Below are positions 51,879 through 60,920 of a stretch of 64,000 nt of DNA, piece by piece; the first letter of the stretch is position 1, and each line of letters opens with the position of its first letter. Source of the DNA: GCA-2731375 sp964344935 (GTDB taxonomy: Bacteria; Pseudomonadota; Alphaproteobacteria; GCA-2731375); NCBI GenBank assembly GCA_964344935.1, contig CAYFPL010000011.1:1-64000 (forward strand), in the 5' to 3' direction. The notes under the pieces were generated by a model. It had not been told where the DNA came from. It was given only the letters and a program-made list of their open reading frames with translations, and made no database searches. A program made the translations under genes and the position numbers.

Positions 51879-53105
51879 TCAAACCGTCACAGGTGCCGGT
51901 GCTGGCTGTTGGACAGTTGCGGTTGCGTCCATATAGGCTTGCTGGAGAACCAGTGCGGCCGCGCCCCGGGCCCAGACATCATCACCCCACAGATGCGCCA
52001 CGATTTCTGTCTCGAAGCGATTGCCGGCAAGTTGCAAGCGATGCGCTTCGGCGACTAGGGGGTCGAACAGCATATCGCCAGCCCGCAAGCCTTCGCCTGT
52101 AACGATTACCTTGGCCGGGTTCAGGGTAGCAATCAAATTCCCGATGGCACGACCTAGTACGCGCCCAGCCTTGGCGAATTCGGCAGCCAGGGCCTGATCA
52201 CCGTCCTTGGCTTCTTTCGTGATGCGCTCGATCTCCACATGATAGGCCTTGGGATCCGTCGTATAGCTATCTAGCGAGAAATGCGGCAGCACCTGGCGCA
52301 GAATGGCGTAGTCGGAGGCGTAGGCTTCGACACAACCCTTTTGGCCGCAGCGGCAGGCCCGGCCGGCAAATTCGATTTTGGCGTGGCCGAATTCCGGTCC
52401 AATGCCGTTGTTGCCGCGATACAGGCGATCATGGGTGACAAGGCCCATACCGATGCCGTGTTCGACGGTGACGACGGCGAAGTTGGATAGGTTGCGTCCT
52501 TCACCGAACCAGTGTTCGGCCAAGGTAATCATATTGGCGTCGTTTTCTATGGATGTGGGGAAGTCAAAGCGTTCCGCCAGTAAGGGCCCGAAGGCGACAT
52601 CGGCTCGGTCGAAAATAGGGCTCCAATAGCACAGACCCTCGAAATTATTGACATAGCCGGGGATTGCGACACAGAGGCCAAGGACCCTAGCCCTGTCGAT
52701 TCCCGCCTCTATCAAACAGCGGCGCACGCCGACTTCGATCATGTCGGCCGCGATGTCCGGGTGTTGACTGCCATTGAAGGGCAGGGTGGTGGTGTGCAAC
52801 ACATCGCCCCGAAAATCGGTGACCGCCACGCTCATGCGATGCAGGGATAGCTTAACGCCCAGCACATGCGCGGCATTGGGGTTCATGTCCAGATTGACGC
52901 GCGGGCGCCCACGTCCGGCATCGCCAACGCCGCCACCGGGCTCCGGCACTTCGGTAATCCAGCCTTCATGTTGCAGAGACTGCACGACGCCGGTGACGGC
53001 GGAGCGGCTCAAGCCGCAAACTTCGGCAATCTCGACCCGGGAAATCGGTCCGCGCCGCCGGATGCTGTCGAGTACCCGAAATCTGCCTGAAAGTGGTTTT
53101 TCCAC
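51879..53105 (-). CDS. ROK-family transcriptional regulator
   Basis: The 408-residue protein has an N-terminal winged helix (RGPISRVEIAEVCGLSRSAVTGVVQSL) and a sugar-kinase-like domain with LGLCVAIPGYV, SIENDANMITLAEHW and the zinc motif CRCGQKGCVEAYAS. It probably represses the divergent sugar operon and is released by the sugar or its phosphate. The conserved Asp of SIENDAN suggests ligand binding is kept. Confidence 0.92.
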   Translation of the reverse strand: MEKPLSGRFRVLDSIRRRGPISRVEIAEVCGLSRSAVTGVVQSLQHEGWITEVPEPGGGVGDAGRGRPRVNLDMNPNAAHVLGVKLSLHRMSVAVTDFRGDVLHTTTLPFNGSQHPDIAADMIEVGVRRCLIEAGIDRARVLGLCVAIPGYVNNFEGLCYWSPIFDRADVAFGPLLAERFDFPTSIENDANMITLAEHWFGEGRNLSNFAVVTVEHGIGMGLVTHDRLYRGNNGIGPEFGHAKIEFAGRACRCGQKGCVEAYASDYAILRQVLPHFSLDSYTTDPKAYHVEIERITKEAKDGDQALAAEFAKAGRVLGRAIGNLIATLNPAKVIVTGEGLRAGDMLFDPLVAEAHRLQLAGNRFETEIVAHLWGDDVWARGAAALVLQQAYMDATATVQQPAPAPVTV

Positions 53106-53140
53106 AGTCCGTCCACCCGCCTCATAGGTGATGATTCTTG

Positions 53141-53173
53141 TGCTATTTTATTCAGTAATAGAAAAAAATAGCA
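53141..53173. promoter_or_regulatory. Inverted repeat TGCTATTTT-N15-AAAATAGCA, candidate ROK operator
   Basis: A perfect 9-bp inverted repeat with a 15-base spacer begins 36 bases upstream of the ROK gene start. Its AT-rich arms resemble NagC/Mlc-type ROK operators in general character. It lies in the 312-base AT-rich gap 53106-53417, which holds no gene. Confidence 0.5.
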
Positions 53174-53298
53174 ACACGATTTATCATATTTTATTTTTCA
53201 CAATCCTGAGAAGATATAAAATTAGCAGAAAATAAGGAAATTTTTCCAACAACAAGTATGATTTTTGAAAATTCTTTCTATAAAATCCTATTTATCGA

Positions 53299-53327
53299 TT
53301 GACATGGCAGGACAAATTGGATTTAAT
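53299..53327 (+). promoter_or_regulatory. Sigma-70-type promoter of the sugar operon
   Basis: TTGACA (53299-53304) is followed by a 17-base spacer and TTTAAT (53322-53327). The hexamers and spacing closely match consensus. It lies about 90 bases upstream of the first catabolic gene. Confidence 0.65.
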
Positions 53328-53350
53328 TTAATTCAATAACAAAACAATAC

Positions 53351-53380
53351 CCATGGGACGGCATTTATCGCATCCCATGG
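53351..53380 (+). promoter_or_regulatory. Inverted repeat CCATGGGA-N14-TCCCATGG between promoter and first gene
   Basis: A perfect 8-bp inverted repeat with a 14-base spacer lies downstream of the promoter and 37 bases before the start at 53418. It could be a repressor site acting as a roadblock, or a 5'-leader hairpin. Confidence 0.45.
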
Positions 53381-53417
53381 AAACAGTGGATCGGATCGCG
53401 AAGGGGAGATAGCAATT

Positions 53418-54473
53418 ATGCGCACGATCAAGGGGCCAGCCATATTCCTTGCCCAGTTCGCCGGTGATGACGCGCCGTTCAACAGCTTGGACAGTATCGC
53501 GGCATGGGCCGCGGGTCTGGGCTACAAAGGCGTGCAGATTCCCTCTTGGGACAGCCGGCTGATCGATCTGGGCCAGGCCGCGGAAAGCAAGGCCTATTGC
53601 GATGATGTGCAGGCAACTTTGGATAAGCATGGCCTCGTGGTGACCGAGCTGTCGACCCATCTTCAGGGTCAGCTTGTCGCTGTGCATCCAGCCTATGATG
53701 AAGCGTTCGATGGTTTTGCGGCGCCCGAAGTTCAGGGCAACCCTGCCGCGCGCCAGGCTTGGGCGGTGGACCAGATGATGAAGGCGGCCAAGGCCTCCTC
53801 CCACTTCGGCCTCACCGATCATGCGACATTTTCTGGGGCTCTGGCCTGGCCTTTTCTTTATCCCTGGCCCCAGCGGCCGGCCGGTCTAGTGGAGACCGCC
53901 TTTGACGAACTGGCCAAACGCTGGGCGCCGATCCTTGATGCCTTTGACGAGGTCGGCGTCAATGTCTGTTACGAGATCCATCCGGGCGAGGACCTGCACG
54001 ACGGCGTCACGTTCGAGATGTTCTTGGAGCGGGTTAACAACCATCCCCGCTGCAATATCCTCTATGACCCGAGCCACTTCGTGCTGCAGCAGCTCGACTA
54101 CCTCAGCTACATCGACATCTACCACGAGCGCATCAAGATGTTTCACGTCAAGGATGCGGAATTCAACCCCAGCGGTAAACAGGGCGTTTACTCGGGTTTC
54201 CAATCCTGGGTCGACCGTGCCGGCCGTTTCCGTTCCCTGGGCGACGGCCAGGTCGATTTCTCGGGTATCTTTTCCAAGCTTGCGGCCTACGATTTCGAAG
54301 GCTGGGCGGTTTTGGAATGGGAATGCTGCCTGAAACACCCAGAGGACGGCGCCGCGGAGGGTGCGCCCTTCATCACCGATCACATCATCCGGGTCACGGA
54401 AAAGGCCTTTGACGACTTCGCCGACGGTGGCACGGATGAAGCCGCCAACCGTCGCATGCTTGGCATCGAATAG
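53418..54473 (+). CDS. Sugar phosphate isomerase/epimerase family protein (AP endonuclease-2 fold)
   Basis: The 351-residue protein is a xylose-isomerase-like TIM barrel: GLGYKGVQIPSWD at the start, VNVCYEIHPGEDLHDG, NILYDPSHFVLQ and MFHVKDAEFNPSG, which hold the Glu, Asp and His metal ligands. GGGGAG precedes the ATG by 9 bases. It heads the catabolic operon. The sugar is unknown. Confidence 0.88.
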   Translation: MRTIKGPAIFLAQFAGDDAPFNSLDSIAAWAAGLGYKGVQIPSWDSRLIDLGQAAESKAYCDDVQATLDKHGLVVTELSTHLQGQLVAVHPAYDEAFDGFAAPEVQGNPAARQAWAVDQMMKAAKASSHFGLTDHATFSGALAWPFLYPWPQRPAGLVETAFDELAKRWAPILDAFDEVGVNVCYEIHPGEDLHDGVTFEMFLERVNNHPRCNILYDPSHFVLQQLDYLSYIDIYHERIKMFHVKDAEFNPSGKQGVYSGFQSWVDRAGRFRSLGDGQVDFSGIFSKLAAYDFEGWAVLEWECCLKHPEDGAAEGAPFITDHIIRVTEKAFDDFADGGTDEAANRRMLGIE

Positions 54474-54484
54474 GAGCAACGGTC

Positions 54485-55648
54485 ATGTCTGCGATGGAAA
54501 AACTGAGTCGGCGCGTACGCCTTGGCATGGTCGGCGGCGGCCGCGATGCCTTCATCGGCGCCGTGCATCGCATCGCCGCCCGCATCGACGATCAATACGA
54601 GCTGGTCGCCGGCGCTTTGTCCTCTAGCCCCGAGAAGGCCAGGGCTTCCGGCGCAGACCTGCTGCTGGACGAAGACCGTGCCTATGGTTCTTACGAAGAG
54701 ATGGCGGCGGTCGAGGCGGGCCGTGACGACGGCATTGACGCGGTCGCAATCGTCACGCCCAATCACGCCCACTTCGGCCCCGCCAAGGCTTTTCTGGATG
54801 CCGGCATCCATGTCATCTGCGACAAGCCTTTAACCACCAGCCTTGAAGACGCCGTGGCCCTCCAAGCAGCAGTAGCGGAAAGTGGCCTGGTCTTTGGTTT
54901 GACCCACAATTACACAGGTTATCCCTTGGTCCGCCATGCACGTGAAATGGTGGCGGCGGGCGAATTGGGTCCGATCCGGGTGGTTCAGGCTGAATATCCC
55001 CAGGACTGGTTGTCCACCAGGGCGGAAGAAGACGGCATCAAGCAGGCGGAATGGCGCACTGACCCAAGCCGTAGCGGCCCCGCCGGCTGCCTCGGCGATA
55101 TCGGCACCCATGCCTATAACATCGCCCGCTTCATCACTGGCCTGGAGCTGGCGGAGATCGCCGCCGATCTGCATACCTTTGTCGACGGCCGGGCATTAGA
55201 TGACAATGCTCATGTGATGATGCGCTTTGCCGGTGGCGCCCGTGGCATGCTGTGGTCGAGCCAGGTGGCGCCCGGCACCGAGAACGCCTTGCGCATTCGT
55301 ATCTACGGCGAGAAAGGCGGGCTGTCCTGGGACCAGGAGAGTCCCAACTTGCTGACCCACACTCCCCTGGGCGAGGCCCCGAGGCTTCTGCGACGGGGCG
55401 GTCCGGGCCTCGGTGCCGCGGCGGAACATGCGACGCGCATCCCTCCTGGCCATCCTGAAGGATACCTTGAGGGCTTCGCCCAACTTTATGCCGATTTGGC
55501 GGAACAGATCGCGGCTGCCATTAGGGGTTCATCGCCCGATCCCCTGACACTGACCGTTCCGGGCGTGGCAGATGGCGTCGACGGTGTGCGTTTCATTACC
55601 CGAGCCGTCGAATCCAGCCGTGCCGGTGGCACCTGGTTGAAGTTCTAG
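54485..55648 (+). CDS. Gfo/Idh/MocA-family sugar dehydrogenase
   Basis: The 387-residue protein has LGMVGGGRDAFIGAVHR at the start and the complete motif CDKPLTTSLEDA with the catalytic lysine. The C-terminal domain (GDIGTHAYNIARFITG) carries the usual Asp and His. It probably oxidises a sugar at C1 or C3. It begins 11 bases after the isomerase gene. Confidence 0.92.
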   Translation: MSAMEKLSRRVRLGMVGGGRDAFIGAVHRIAARIDDQYELVAGALSSSPEKARASGADLLLDEDRAYGSYEEMAAVEAGRDDGIDAVAIVTPNHAHFGPAKAFLDAGIHVICDKPLTTSLEDAVALQAAVAESGLVFGLTHNYTGYPLVRHAREMVAAGELGPIRVVQAEYPQDWLSTRAEEDGIKQAEWRTDPSRSGPAGCLGDIGTHAYNIARFITGLELAEIAADLHTFVDGRALDDNAHVMMRFAGGARGMLWSSQVAPGTENALRIRIYGEKGGLSWDQESPNLLTHTPLGEAPRLLRRGGPGLGAAAEHATRIPPGHPEGYLEGFAQLYADLAEQIAAAIRGSSPDPLTLTVPGVADGVDGVRFITRAVESSRAGGTWLKF

Positions 55649-55666
55649 GACTGGGGAGTCGAGGTT

Positions 55667-56434
55667 ATGGCGGACAGTGCGGTCTATCCCAGTCTTCGCG
55701 ACCGGGTCGTATTCATAACCGGGGGTGCCAGCGGCATTGGCGCCGCGATCGTGGAACATTTCTGCGAACAGGGCTCCAAAGTCAGTTTCGTCGATATCGA
55801 CGTGACGGCGGCGGAAGCCTTGGCCCAGAGCATCGCCGACCGTGATCTGCCACGGCCGCGCTTCATCGCTTGTGATCTGAAGGATATCGAGGCTTTGCAA
55901 AAGGCCATCGCCGATGTGATCGAAGCAGACGGTCCTATTACCGCCCTGATCAATAATGCCGCCAACGACCACCGGCATACCATTGACGAGGTGACACCGG
56001 ATTATTTCGACGACCGCATCGCCGTCAATTTGCGTCATCAGTTCTTCGCCACTCAGGCTGTGCATGGTCCCATGGCTGAAGCTGGCGGCGGCGCCATCAT
56101 CAACATCGGCTCTGTAACATGGTTGATCGGACAGGGCGGCATGCCTTGCTATTCCGCGGCCAAGGCAGCCGTGGCCGGACTGACCCGCTCCTTGGCTCGA
56201 GACCTGGGCCCTCAAAATATACGCGTCAATTCCGTCTTGCCCGGTTGGATCATGACTCAGCGCCAGTTGGACAACTGGTTGACGCCCGAGGGGGAAGAGG
56301 AGTTGATGACCAGGCAATGCCTGAAACGGCATCTGGTGCCCGAGGATCTGGCCAAGGTGGTGTTGTTCTTCGCCGCCGACGATAGCGGCATCTGCACAAA
56401 TCAAAACTATATCGCGGACGGGGGCTGGGTCTGA
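55667..56434 (+). CDS. SDR-family sugar dehydrogenase
   Basis: The 255-residue protein has TGGASGIGAAI, NNAANDHRH, the catalytic YSAAKAAV and NSVLPGWIMT. Its neighbour is an SMP-30-type lactonase, so it probably oxidises an aldose to its lactone (as L-arabinose or D-xylose dehydrogenases do). GGGGAGTCGAGG precedes the ATG. Confidence 0.9.
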   Translation: MADSAVYPSLRDRVVFITGGASGIGAAIVEHFCEQGSKVSFVDIDVTAAEALAQSIADRDLPRPRFIACDLKDIEALQKAIADVIEADGPITALINNAANDHRHTIDEVTPDYFDDRIAVNLRHQFFATQAVHGPMAEAGGGAIINIGSVTWLIGQGGMPCYSAAKAAVAGLTRSLARDLGPQNIRVNSVLPGWIMTQRQLDNWLTPEGEEELMTRQCLKRHLVPEDLAKVVLFFAADDSGICTNQNYIADGGWV

Positions 56435-56440
56435 CCCGTC

Positions 56441-57322
56441 ATGACCGTGGTCCGGTGCATATGGGATGCTGGGGCTGCCTTGGGGGAGGGGCCCGTTTGG
56501 GTCGCGCGGGAACAGGCGCTCTACTGGGTGGACATAAAGGGCGGCCACATCCATCGACTTGATCCCGAAACGGGCGAAAAGCGCACCTGGACCCCGGCGC
56601 AACAGCCCTGCAGCCTGGCGCCGGCCGCCGGTGGCAAGTTCGTGGGGGCTTTCCGCAATGGTTTCGTCGAGGTTGCCTTTGAAGACGGCAAATTGCGCGT
56701 GGAAGCGATTGATGATCCGGAGCGGGGCCTACCCAACAATCGTTTCAACGACGGCAAGGTTGACCCTCAGGGCCGGTTCTGGGCCGGCACCATGGACGAT
56801 AACGAACTGGACCCGACAGGCGTTCTTTACCGCCTGGATCCGGACCTGAGTTGGAGCCGCCAGGACGATGGCTATGTAGTGACCAATGGCCCCGCCTTCA
56901 GCCCCGATGGCCGGACGCTTTATCACACAGACACGTTCGACGGGCTGATTCACGCATTTGATTTGGCGCCGGACGGCAGCATCGCCAACAAGCGCCCCTT
57001 TATCCGCATCCCGGCGGATCATGGCTATCCCGATGGCATGACGGTGGATGCTGAGGGCTGCCTGTGGGTGGCACTTTGGGGTGGCTGGGGGCTCAGCCGC
57101 TTCGATCCAAACGGCGAACCCTGTGGCCGCATCGGCCTGCCCGTGGCGCAGGTCACTTCCTGCGCTTTTGGCGGCCCGGACCTGGCGCAACTGTTCATTA
57201 CCACCGCCGCAATCGGCCTGGACGATGCGGCGCGGCGAAACCAGCCTCTGGCTGGCGGTCTGTTCATCTGCGAGCCGACCGTAGGCGGCTTGCCCGCAAC
57301 CCTGTTCGGGGAGGCGGCGTGA
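56441..57322 (+). CDS. SMP-30/gluconolactonase-family sugar lactonase
   Basis: The 293-residue beta-propeller protein begins with ALGEGPVWVAREQALYWVDI, which carries the metal-site Glu. It also has NNRFNDGKVDPQGRFWAGTMD and the catalytic Asp segment HTDTFDGLIHAFD, with GYPDGMTVDAEG. It hydrolyses a sugar lactone to the aldonic acid, following the SDR step. It starts 6 bases after that gene. Confidence 0.93.
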   Translation: MTVVRCIWDAGAALGEGPVWVAREQALYWVDIKGGHIHRLDPETGEKRTWTPAQQPCSLAPAAGGKFVGAFRNGFVEVAFEDGKLRVEAIDDPERGLPNNRFNDGKVDPQGRFWAGTMDDNELDPTGVLYRLDPDLSWSRQDDGYVVTNGPAFSPDGRTLYHTDTFDGLIHAFDLAPDGSIANKRPFIRIPADHGYPDGMTVDAEGCLWVALWGGWGLSRFDPNGEPCGRIGLPVAQVTSCAFGGPDLAQLFITTAAIGLDDAARRNQPLAGGLFICEPTVGGLPATLFGEAA

Positions 57323-57330
57323 TGGCGTTG

Positions 57331-58194
57331 CTAAAGCGAAAATGGCTTCAAGATTGCCTGCGCGGACAAAACCTCGCCCGGGTCGAGGACACGGGCGCCG
57401 GCGTCATCGCCACTATTGAAGGCATCTGTACGGTGAGAGACCGGTTCGGCGCAAAAGAAGCCCTCGGCCGTCGGTGCATAGACAACCAGGTACCCCAGAT
57501 TGCCGCTGGCCCGCAGCGTCAAACCAAGACCGCGTTCGGGCCAGGTGATCTGCGCCATGCCGTTCCAGCCTGTAAAAAGGTTGTCACAAGCCATTTGCCC
57601 GACGACACATCCGGCCGACAGGCGCCAACGGTCGGGAAGGTGTGCCCAGTCGGTCGGCATGACCTCATCATCGGTCAGCCAGACGCCGTCAACGAAAGCC
57701 TGCAGACGGGTTTGCGGAGTAGCCGGGAAGTAGGGATGCAGGCCCAATCCACAGGGCATCGCCGTCTCGCCTGTATTGGTCAGTTGAAGCGCGATGGTCA
57801 GGCCATCGCCATTCAGGCAAAAGCTTTGTTCAGCGGTATAGGGAAACGGCCAACGATCGGCCTCATGTCGGTATCGCAGACTGACCCTGTCGTCCATCCG
57901 TTCCATGATCTGCCAAGGATTTTGCCAGCCATGGCCGTGGATGCTGTGCGGATGGTCGCCGAAATTCAATGGCAGCTGGATCGATTGGCCGCCAAAGCTG
58001 AAACGGCCATCGCGAATGCGGTTGGAATAGGGCACCAGCGGAAAACAGCCGAATTGCAAAGGGTCGTCTGCGCCTTGCGGCGCCGGGCGAACCAGGTCGT
58101 GGCCGGCCTTGTTGCGAAAATAGGCCAGGCTGCCGCCCACATTCGGCGCGATGCCGGCGCGCAGTTCGCCGTGCTGGATTTCAATTATGGACAT
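57331..58194 (-). CDS. Aldose 1-epimerase (mutarotase) family protein
   Basis: The 287-residue protein matches galactose mutarotase-like enzymes: PLVPYSNRIRDGRF, HSIHGHGWQNPW with the catalytic His, GLGLHPYFP, and a C-terminal EP segment (AEPVSHRTDAFN) with Glu. It interconverts sugar anomers. The ATG at 58194 begins at the family fold; a frame from 58272 would overlap the ATPase start. It lies on the opposite strand inside the operon, in the gap between the lactonase and the ATPase. Confidence 0.88.
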   Translation of the reverse strand: MSIIEIQHGELRAGIAPNVGGSLAYFRNKAGHDLVRPAPQGADDPLQFGCFPLVPYSNRIRDGRFSFGGQSIQLPLNFGDHPHSIHGHGWQNPWQIMERMDDRVSLRYRHEADRWPFPYTAEQSFCLNGDGLTIALQLTNTGETAMPCGLGLHPYFPATPQTRLQAFVDGVWLTDDEVMPTDWAHLPDRWRLSAGCVVGQMACDNLFTGWNGMAQITWPERGLGLTLRASGNLGYLVVYAPTAEGFFCAEPVSHRTDAFNSGDDAGARVLDPGEVLSAQAILKPFSL

Positions 58195-58255
58195 GCCGCC
58201 CCCGTCTCGTCCTGCGGTGGGCGCACAAGATATCAGGAATGGCGGAGCTAATCCC

Positions 58256-59353
58256 ATGGCCCATTTGATCATTCAGGATTTACACAAAAGCTTTGGTGAC
58301 TTGCGCGCCTTGCAAGGTGTGGATCTGACAGTGGAAAAGGGGGAATTCTTTGCCATTCTCGGTCCCTCGGCCGCCGGCAAGACGACAACGTTGCGCACGG
58401 TGTGCGGCATCGAACGGGCCGACCAGGGGCGGATCATCTTTGACGGTGAAGACATCACCGAGGCCGAGGTGCGGGGCCGGGACATGGCGATGGTGTTCCA
58501 GACCTTTGCCCTCTACCCCCATCTCACGGTTTTCGACAATCTGGCCTATCCCCTGCGCCAGGCCGGCATGGCGGCCGGCGATATTGCCCGCCGCGTCAAC
58601 GAAGTGGCCGAGATGCTGCGCCTGGGCCATACCCTCGAGCGTAAGCCCGGCACGGCCTCGGGTGGTGAACAGCAGCGCGTCGCCATCGGCCGCGCCCTTG
58701 TTCGTCGGCCGTCATTGCTATTGCTGGACGAACCCCTGACCAACCTGGACGCCAAGCTGCGTTTCGACACCCGGGCCGAGTTCAAGCGCCTGCACCGGGA
58801 ATTGGGCATGACCATTGTTTATGCGACGCCGGATGAGCTGGAAGCCTTGTCCATGGGTCAGCGCATCGCCCTGTTGCGGGATGGCCGCATTGTGCAGACG
58901 GGAACCCCGGACGAACTGTACCTGGAACCCCAGGATACTTATGTGGCCGGCATGGTCGGTTCGCCCAAGGTGAACCTAGTCCCTGCCGTCCGCCGCGGCG
59001 CCGATGAAGTGCCCAGTGTGGAAACAGCGTTCGCGGCGATCGAGGGCGGCCCCTGGTCAAACGCATTGAAACAATTTCCCGTGGGTTCGGAACTGACATT
59101 TGGTTTCCGGCCCTACGATATCGCCCCTGCCGAGGACGGCGATGAAGGCACAAAAATTTCCACCAAGGTGCATCTGATTGAACCCTTGGGGGATGTCGTG
59201 ATCCTGGACCTCCATGCAGGTGAAACCGAATTGAAGATGGTTTTGCCGGAGGAACAGGCCATCCGGTACAGCGTCGGTGACGATGTGCCGGTCACCTTGC
59301 GCGTGGAGAACAGTTTTCTGTTCGCGCGTGAAACCGGCACGGCAATCCGTTGA
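58256..59353 (+). CDS. CUT1-type sugar ABC transporter ATPase 1 (Pro in place of H-loop His)
   Basis: The 365-residue protein has Walker A GPSAAGKTT, Q-loop VFQTFALYPHL, signature ASGGEQQRVAIGRAL, Walker B LLLLDEPLTNLD, and a C-terminal OB/TOBE domain. The switch His that normally follows (THD) is Pro192 (ATPDELEAL). It is a MalK-like subunit but pairs with a second ATPase at 62802. GGAG lies 8 bases before the ATG at 58256. Confidence 0.92.
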   Translation: MAHLIIQDLHKSFGDLRALQGVDLTVEKGEFFAILGPSAAGKTTTLRTVCGIERADQGRIIFDGEDITEAEVRGRDMAMVFQTFALYPHLTVFDNLAYPLRQAGMAAGDIARRVNEVAEMLRLGHTLERKPGTASGGEQQRVAIGRALVRRPSLLLLDEPLTNLDAKLRFDTRAEFKRLHRELGMTIVYATPDELEALSMGQRIALLRDGRIVQTGTPDELYLEPQDTYVAGMVGSPKVNLVPAVRRGADEVPSVETAFAAIEGGPWSNALKQFPVGSELTFGFRPYDIAPAEDGDEGTKISTKVHLIEPLGDVVILDLHAGETELKMVLPEEQAIRYSVGDDVPVTLRVENSFLFARETGTAIR

Positions 59354-59421
59354 GCCGGGCATCAAAATGGGGGCCGCACGGGGCGGCACCAAAATCTCCA
59401 AACTGAAAGGAGGAGGTTTCA

Positions 59422-60852
59422 ATGAAACGTAAATTGAATGTCTTGGGCGCCCTGACCGCTGGCATCTTCGCCACGGGCCTGGCGGTTTCCGCGACGGAAG
59501 TCGCGGCCAAGGATATTGTCCTTAACATGGCCGGCCCGGATTGGGGTCCGACCCGGTTCCTGCAGGACAAGTTCAACAAGACCTACAAGGCCAAGTCCGG
59601 CAACAACGTCAAGTTGGTGTTCGACTTCATCCCCTGGCCCAGCTTCTATGACCGGGTGGCGGCGTCGCTGACCTCGGGCGAGAAGAAATACCAGATGGTG
59701 GTCTCGGACAGTCAATGGATCGGCACCTTCATTGAGGGCGGCCATTTTCTGAAGCTGAACAAGTACATCGACGCTGATCCCGAATTGCAGGCGATCATGA
59801 AGGATACGCATCCGTCCTTCGTCGAGGCCTATGCCACGTATCCGCACAAGTCGAAGAACTATTATGGCTTCCCGCAGTTCCCGGACACCAAGATGACTTG
59901 GTTCCGCAAGGACCTGTTCTGCCATGACGGCGAGCGGGCTGCCTTCAAGGCCAAATACGGCAAGACCTTGCCGTGCTCCTATGCCGAGTGGAAAGACACG
60001 GACTGGGACGTTTGGGCCAACATCGGCGAATTCTTCCGCCGTGACAAAGGCGCCAAGTTGGGTGATGGCGTCGCCGATAACGACTTCTTTGGTATCGCCT
60101 ATCAGGCCGGCAAAGGCCTGGACTTCTCCTCCATGCAGATCAATGCCTTCATCTGGCAGCATGGCGGCAATATTTGGGACGAGGCCAACGAGCCCAAGGC
60201 GCAGGCCGTGGGCGTGGTCAACAGTGATGCATCGGTCAAAGGCCTGCAGCACTATCTTGACCTGCTGCAGTACTCTCCGCCCGTGGCCAAGACGGGCCAG
60301 ATGGACATCTTCGTGATCCAGGAACTGATCATGCAGGGTAAGGTCGCCGCCATCATCAACTGGGCTGGCCTGGCTCCGCCCGCCTTGGATCCCAAGGTCT
60401 CTAAATATGCCAAGCAGATTGATTTCGCCCTGACACCGGGCCTGCGCGGCAAGGACGGCAAGATCAGCCGTTGGGACAACATCGGCGGACAGCCCTTCGT
60501 GCTGACCACCTGGAACTCCGATGAAGTGGTCAAGGAAGCCCTTGAAGTCGTCAAGTGGTGGATGTCCGAAGAAATCCAGGTCGAGTTTGCCAAGGCCGGC
60601 GGCGAGAGCGGCCTGCTGAGCGTCATGGCGCGGCCTGATTATAACGATTTCCGGCCCTGGAACCGTGCTCACGTCGAACTTCTGGATTGGCAGAAGGATG
60701 TCTGGCACGTGCCCGAGTTCTTCGAGATGTTGACCCAGCAGCAAGAAGAGTTCGACAAGGCGATCACCGGTCAAAAGACCGCCAAGGAAGCCTTGGATGC
60801 AATCGCCGCGTTCCAGCAGGAACTGCTGACCGAAGCTGGTCGCATCGAGTAG
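59422..60852 (+). CDS. Sugar ABC transporter substrate-binding protein (family 1)
   Basis: The 476-residue protein has a signal peptide (NVLGALTAGIFATGLAVSATEVAA) and an SBP_bac_1 fold: FDFIPWPSFYDRVAASLTSGEKKYQMVVSD split across the first lobe, FPDTKMTWFRKDLF, and a late WWMSEEIQVEFAKAGGES region. AGGAGGAGG directly precedes the ATG, implying strong translation. It delivers a sugar or polyol to the two permeases that follow. Confidence 0.92.
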   Translation: MKRKLNVLGALTAGIFATGLAVSATEVAAKDIVLNMAGPDWGPTRFLQDKFNKTYKAKSGNNVKLVFDFIPWPSFYDRVAASLTSGEKKYQMVVSDSQWIGTFIEGGHFLKLNKYIDADPELQAIMKDTHPSFVEAYATYPHKSKNYYGFPQFPDTKMTWFRKDLFCHDGERAAFKAKYGKTLPCSYAEWKDTDWDVWANIGEFFRRDKGAKLGDGVADNDFFGIAYQAGKGLDFSSMQINAFIWQHGGNIWDEANEPKAQAVGVVNSDASVKGLQHYLDLLQYSPPVAKTGQMDIFVIQELIMQGKVAAIINWAGLAPPALDPKVSKYAKQIDFALTPGLRGKDGKISRWDNIGGQPFVLTTWNSDEVVKEALEVVKWWMSEEIQVEFAKAGGESGLLSVMARPDYNDFRPWNRAHVELLDWQKDVWHVPEFFEMLTQQQEEFDKAITGQKTAKEALDAIAAFQQELLTEAGRIE

Positions 60853-60855
60853 TTC

Positions 60856-60885
60856 AGTTGCGTACCCAGTAAAGATAGTTGCGTA
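60856..60885 (+). repeat. Direct repeat AGTTGCGTA twice, 21 bp apart
   Basis: AGTTGCGTA occurs at 60856-60864 and 60877-60885, in the 68-base gap after the binding-protein stop. The 21-bp period is two helical turns. No hairpin accompanies it, and its function is unknown. Confidence 0.4.
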
Positions 60886-60920
60886 ACGAGTACCTGTAGA
60901 TTGGATAGGGGAGAGTGAAG

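Noticed and set aside
57064..58251. 395-codon plus-strand frame across the lactonase and epimerase genes
   Set aside because: It overlaps two well-supported genes and its translation shows no domain; the aldose epimerase on the minus strand explains the region.
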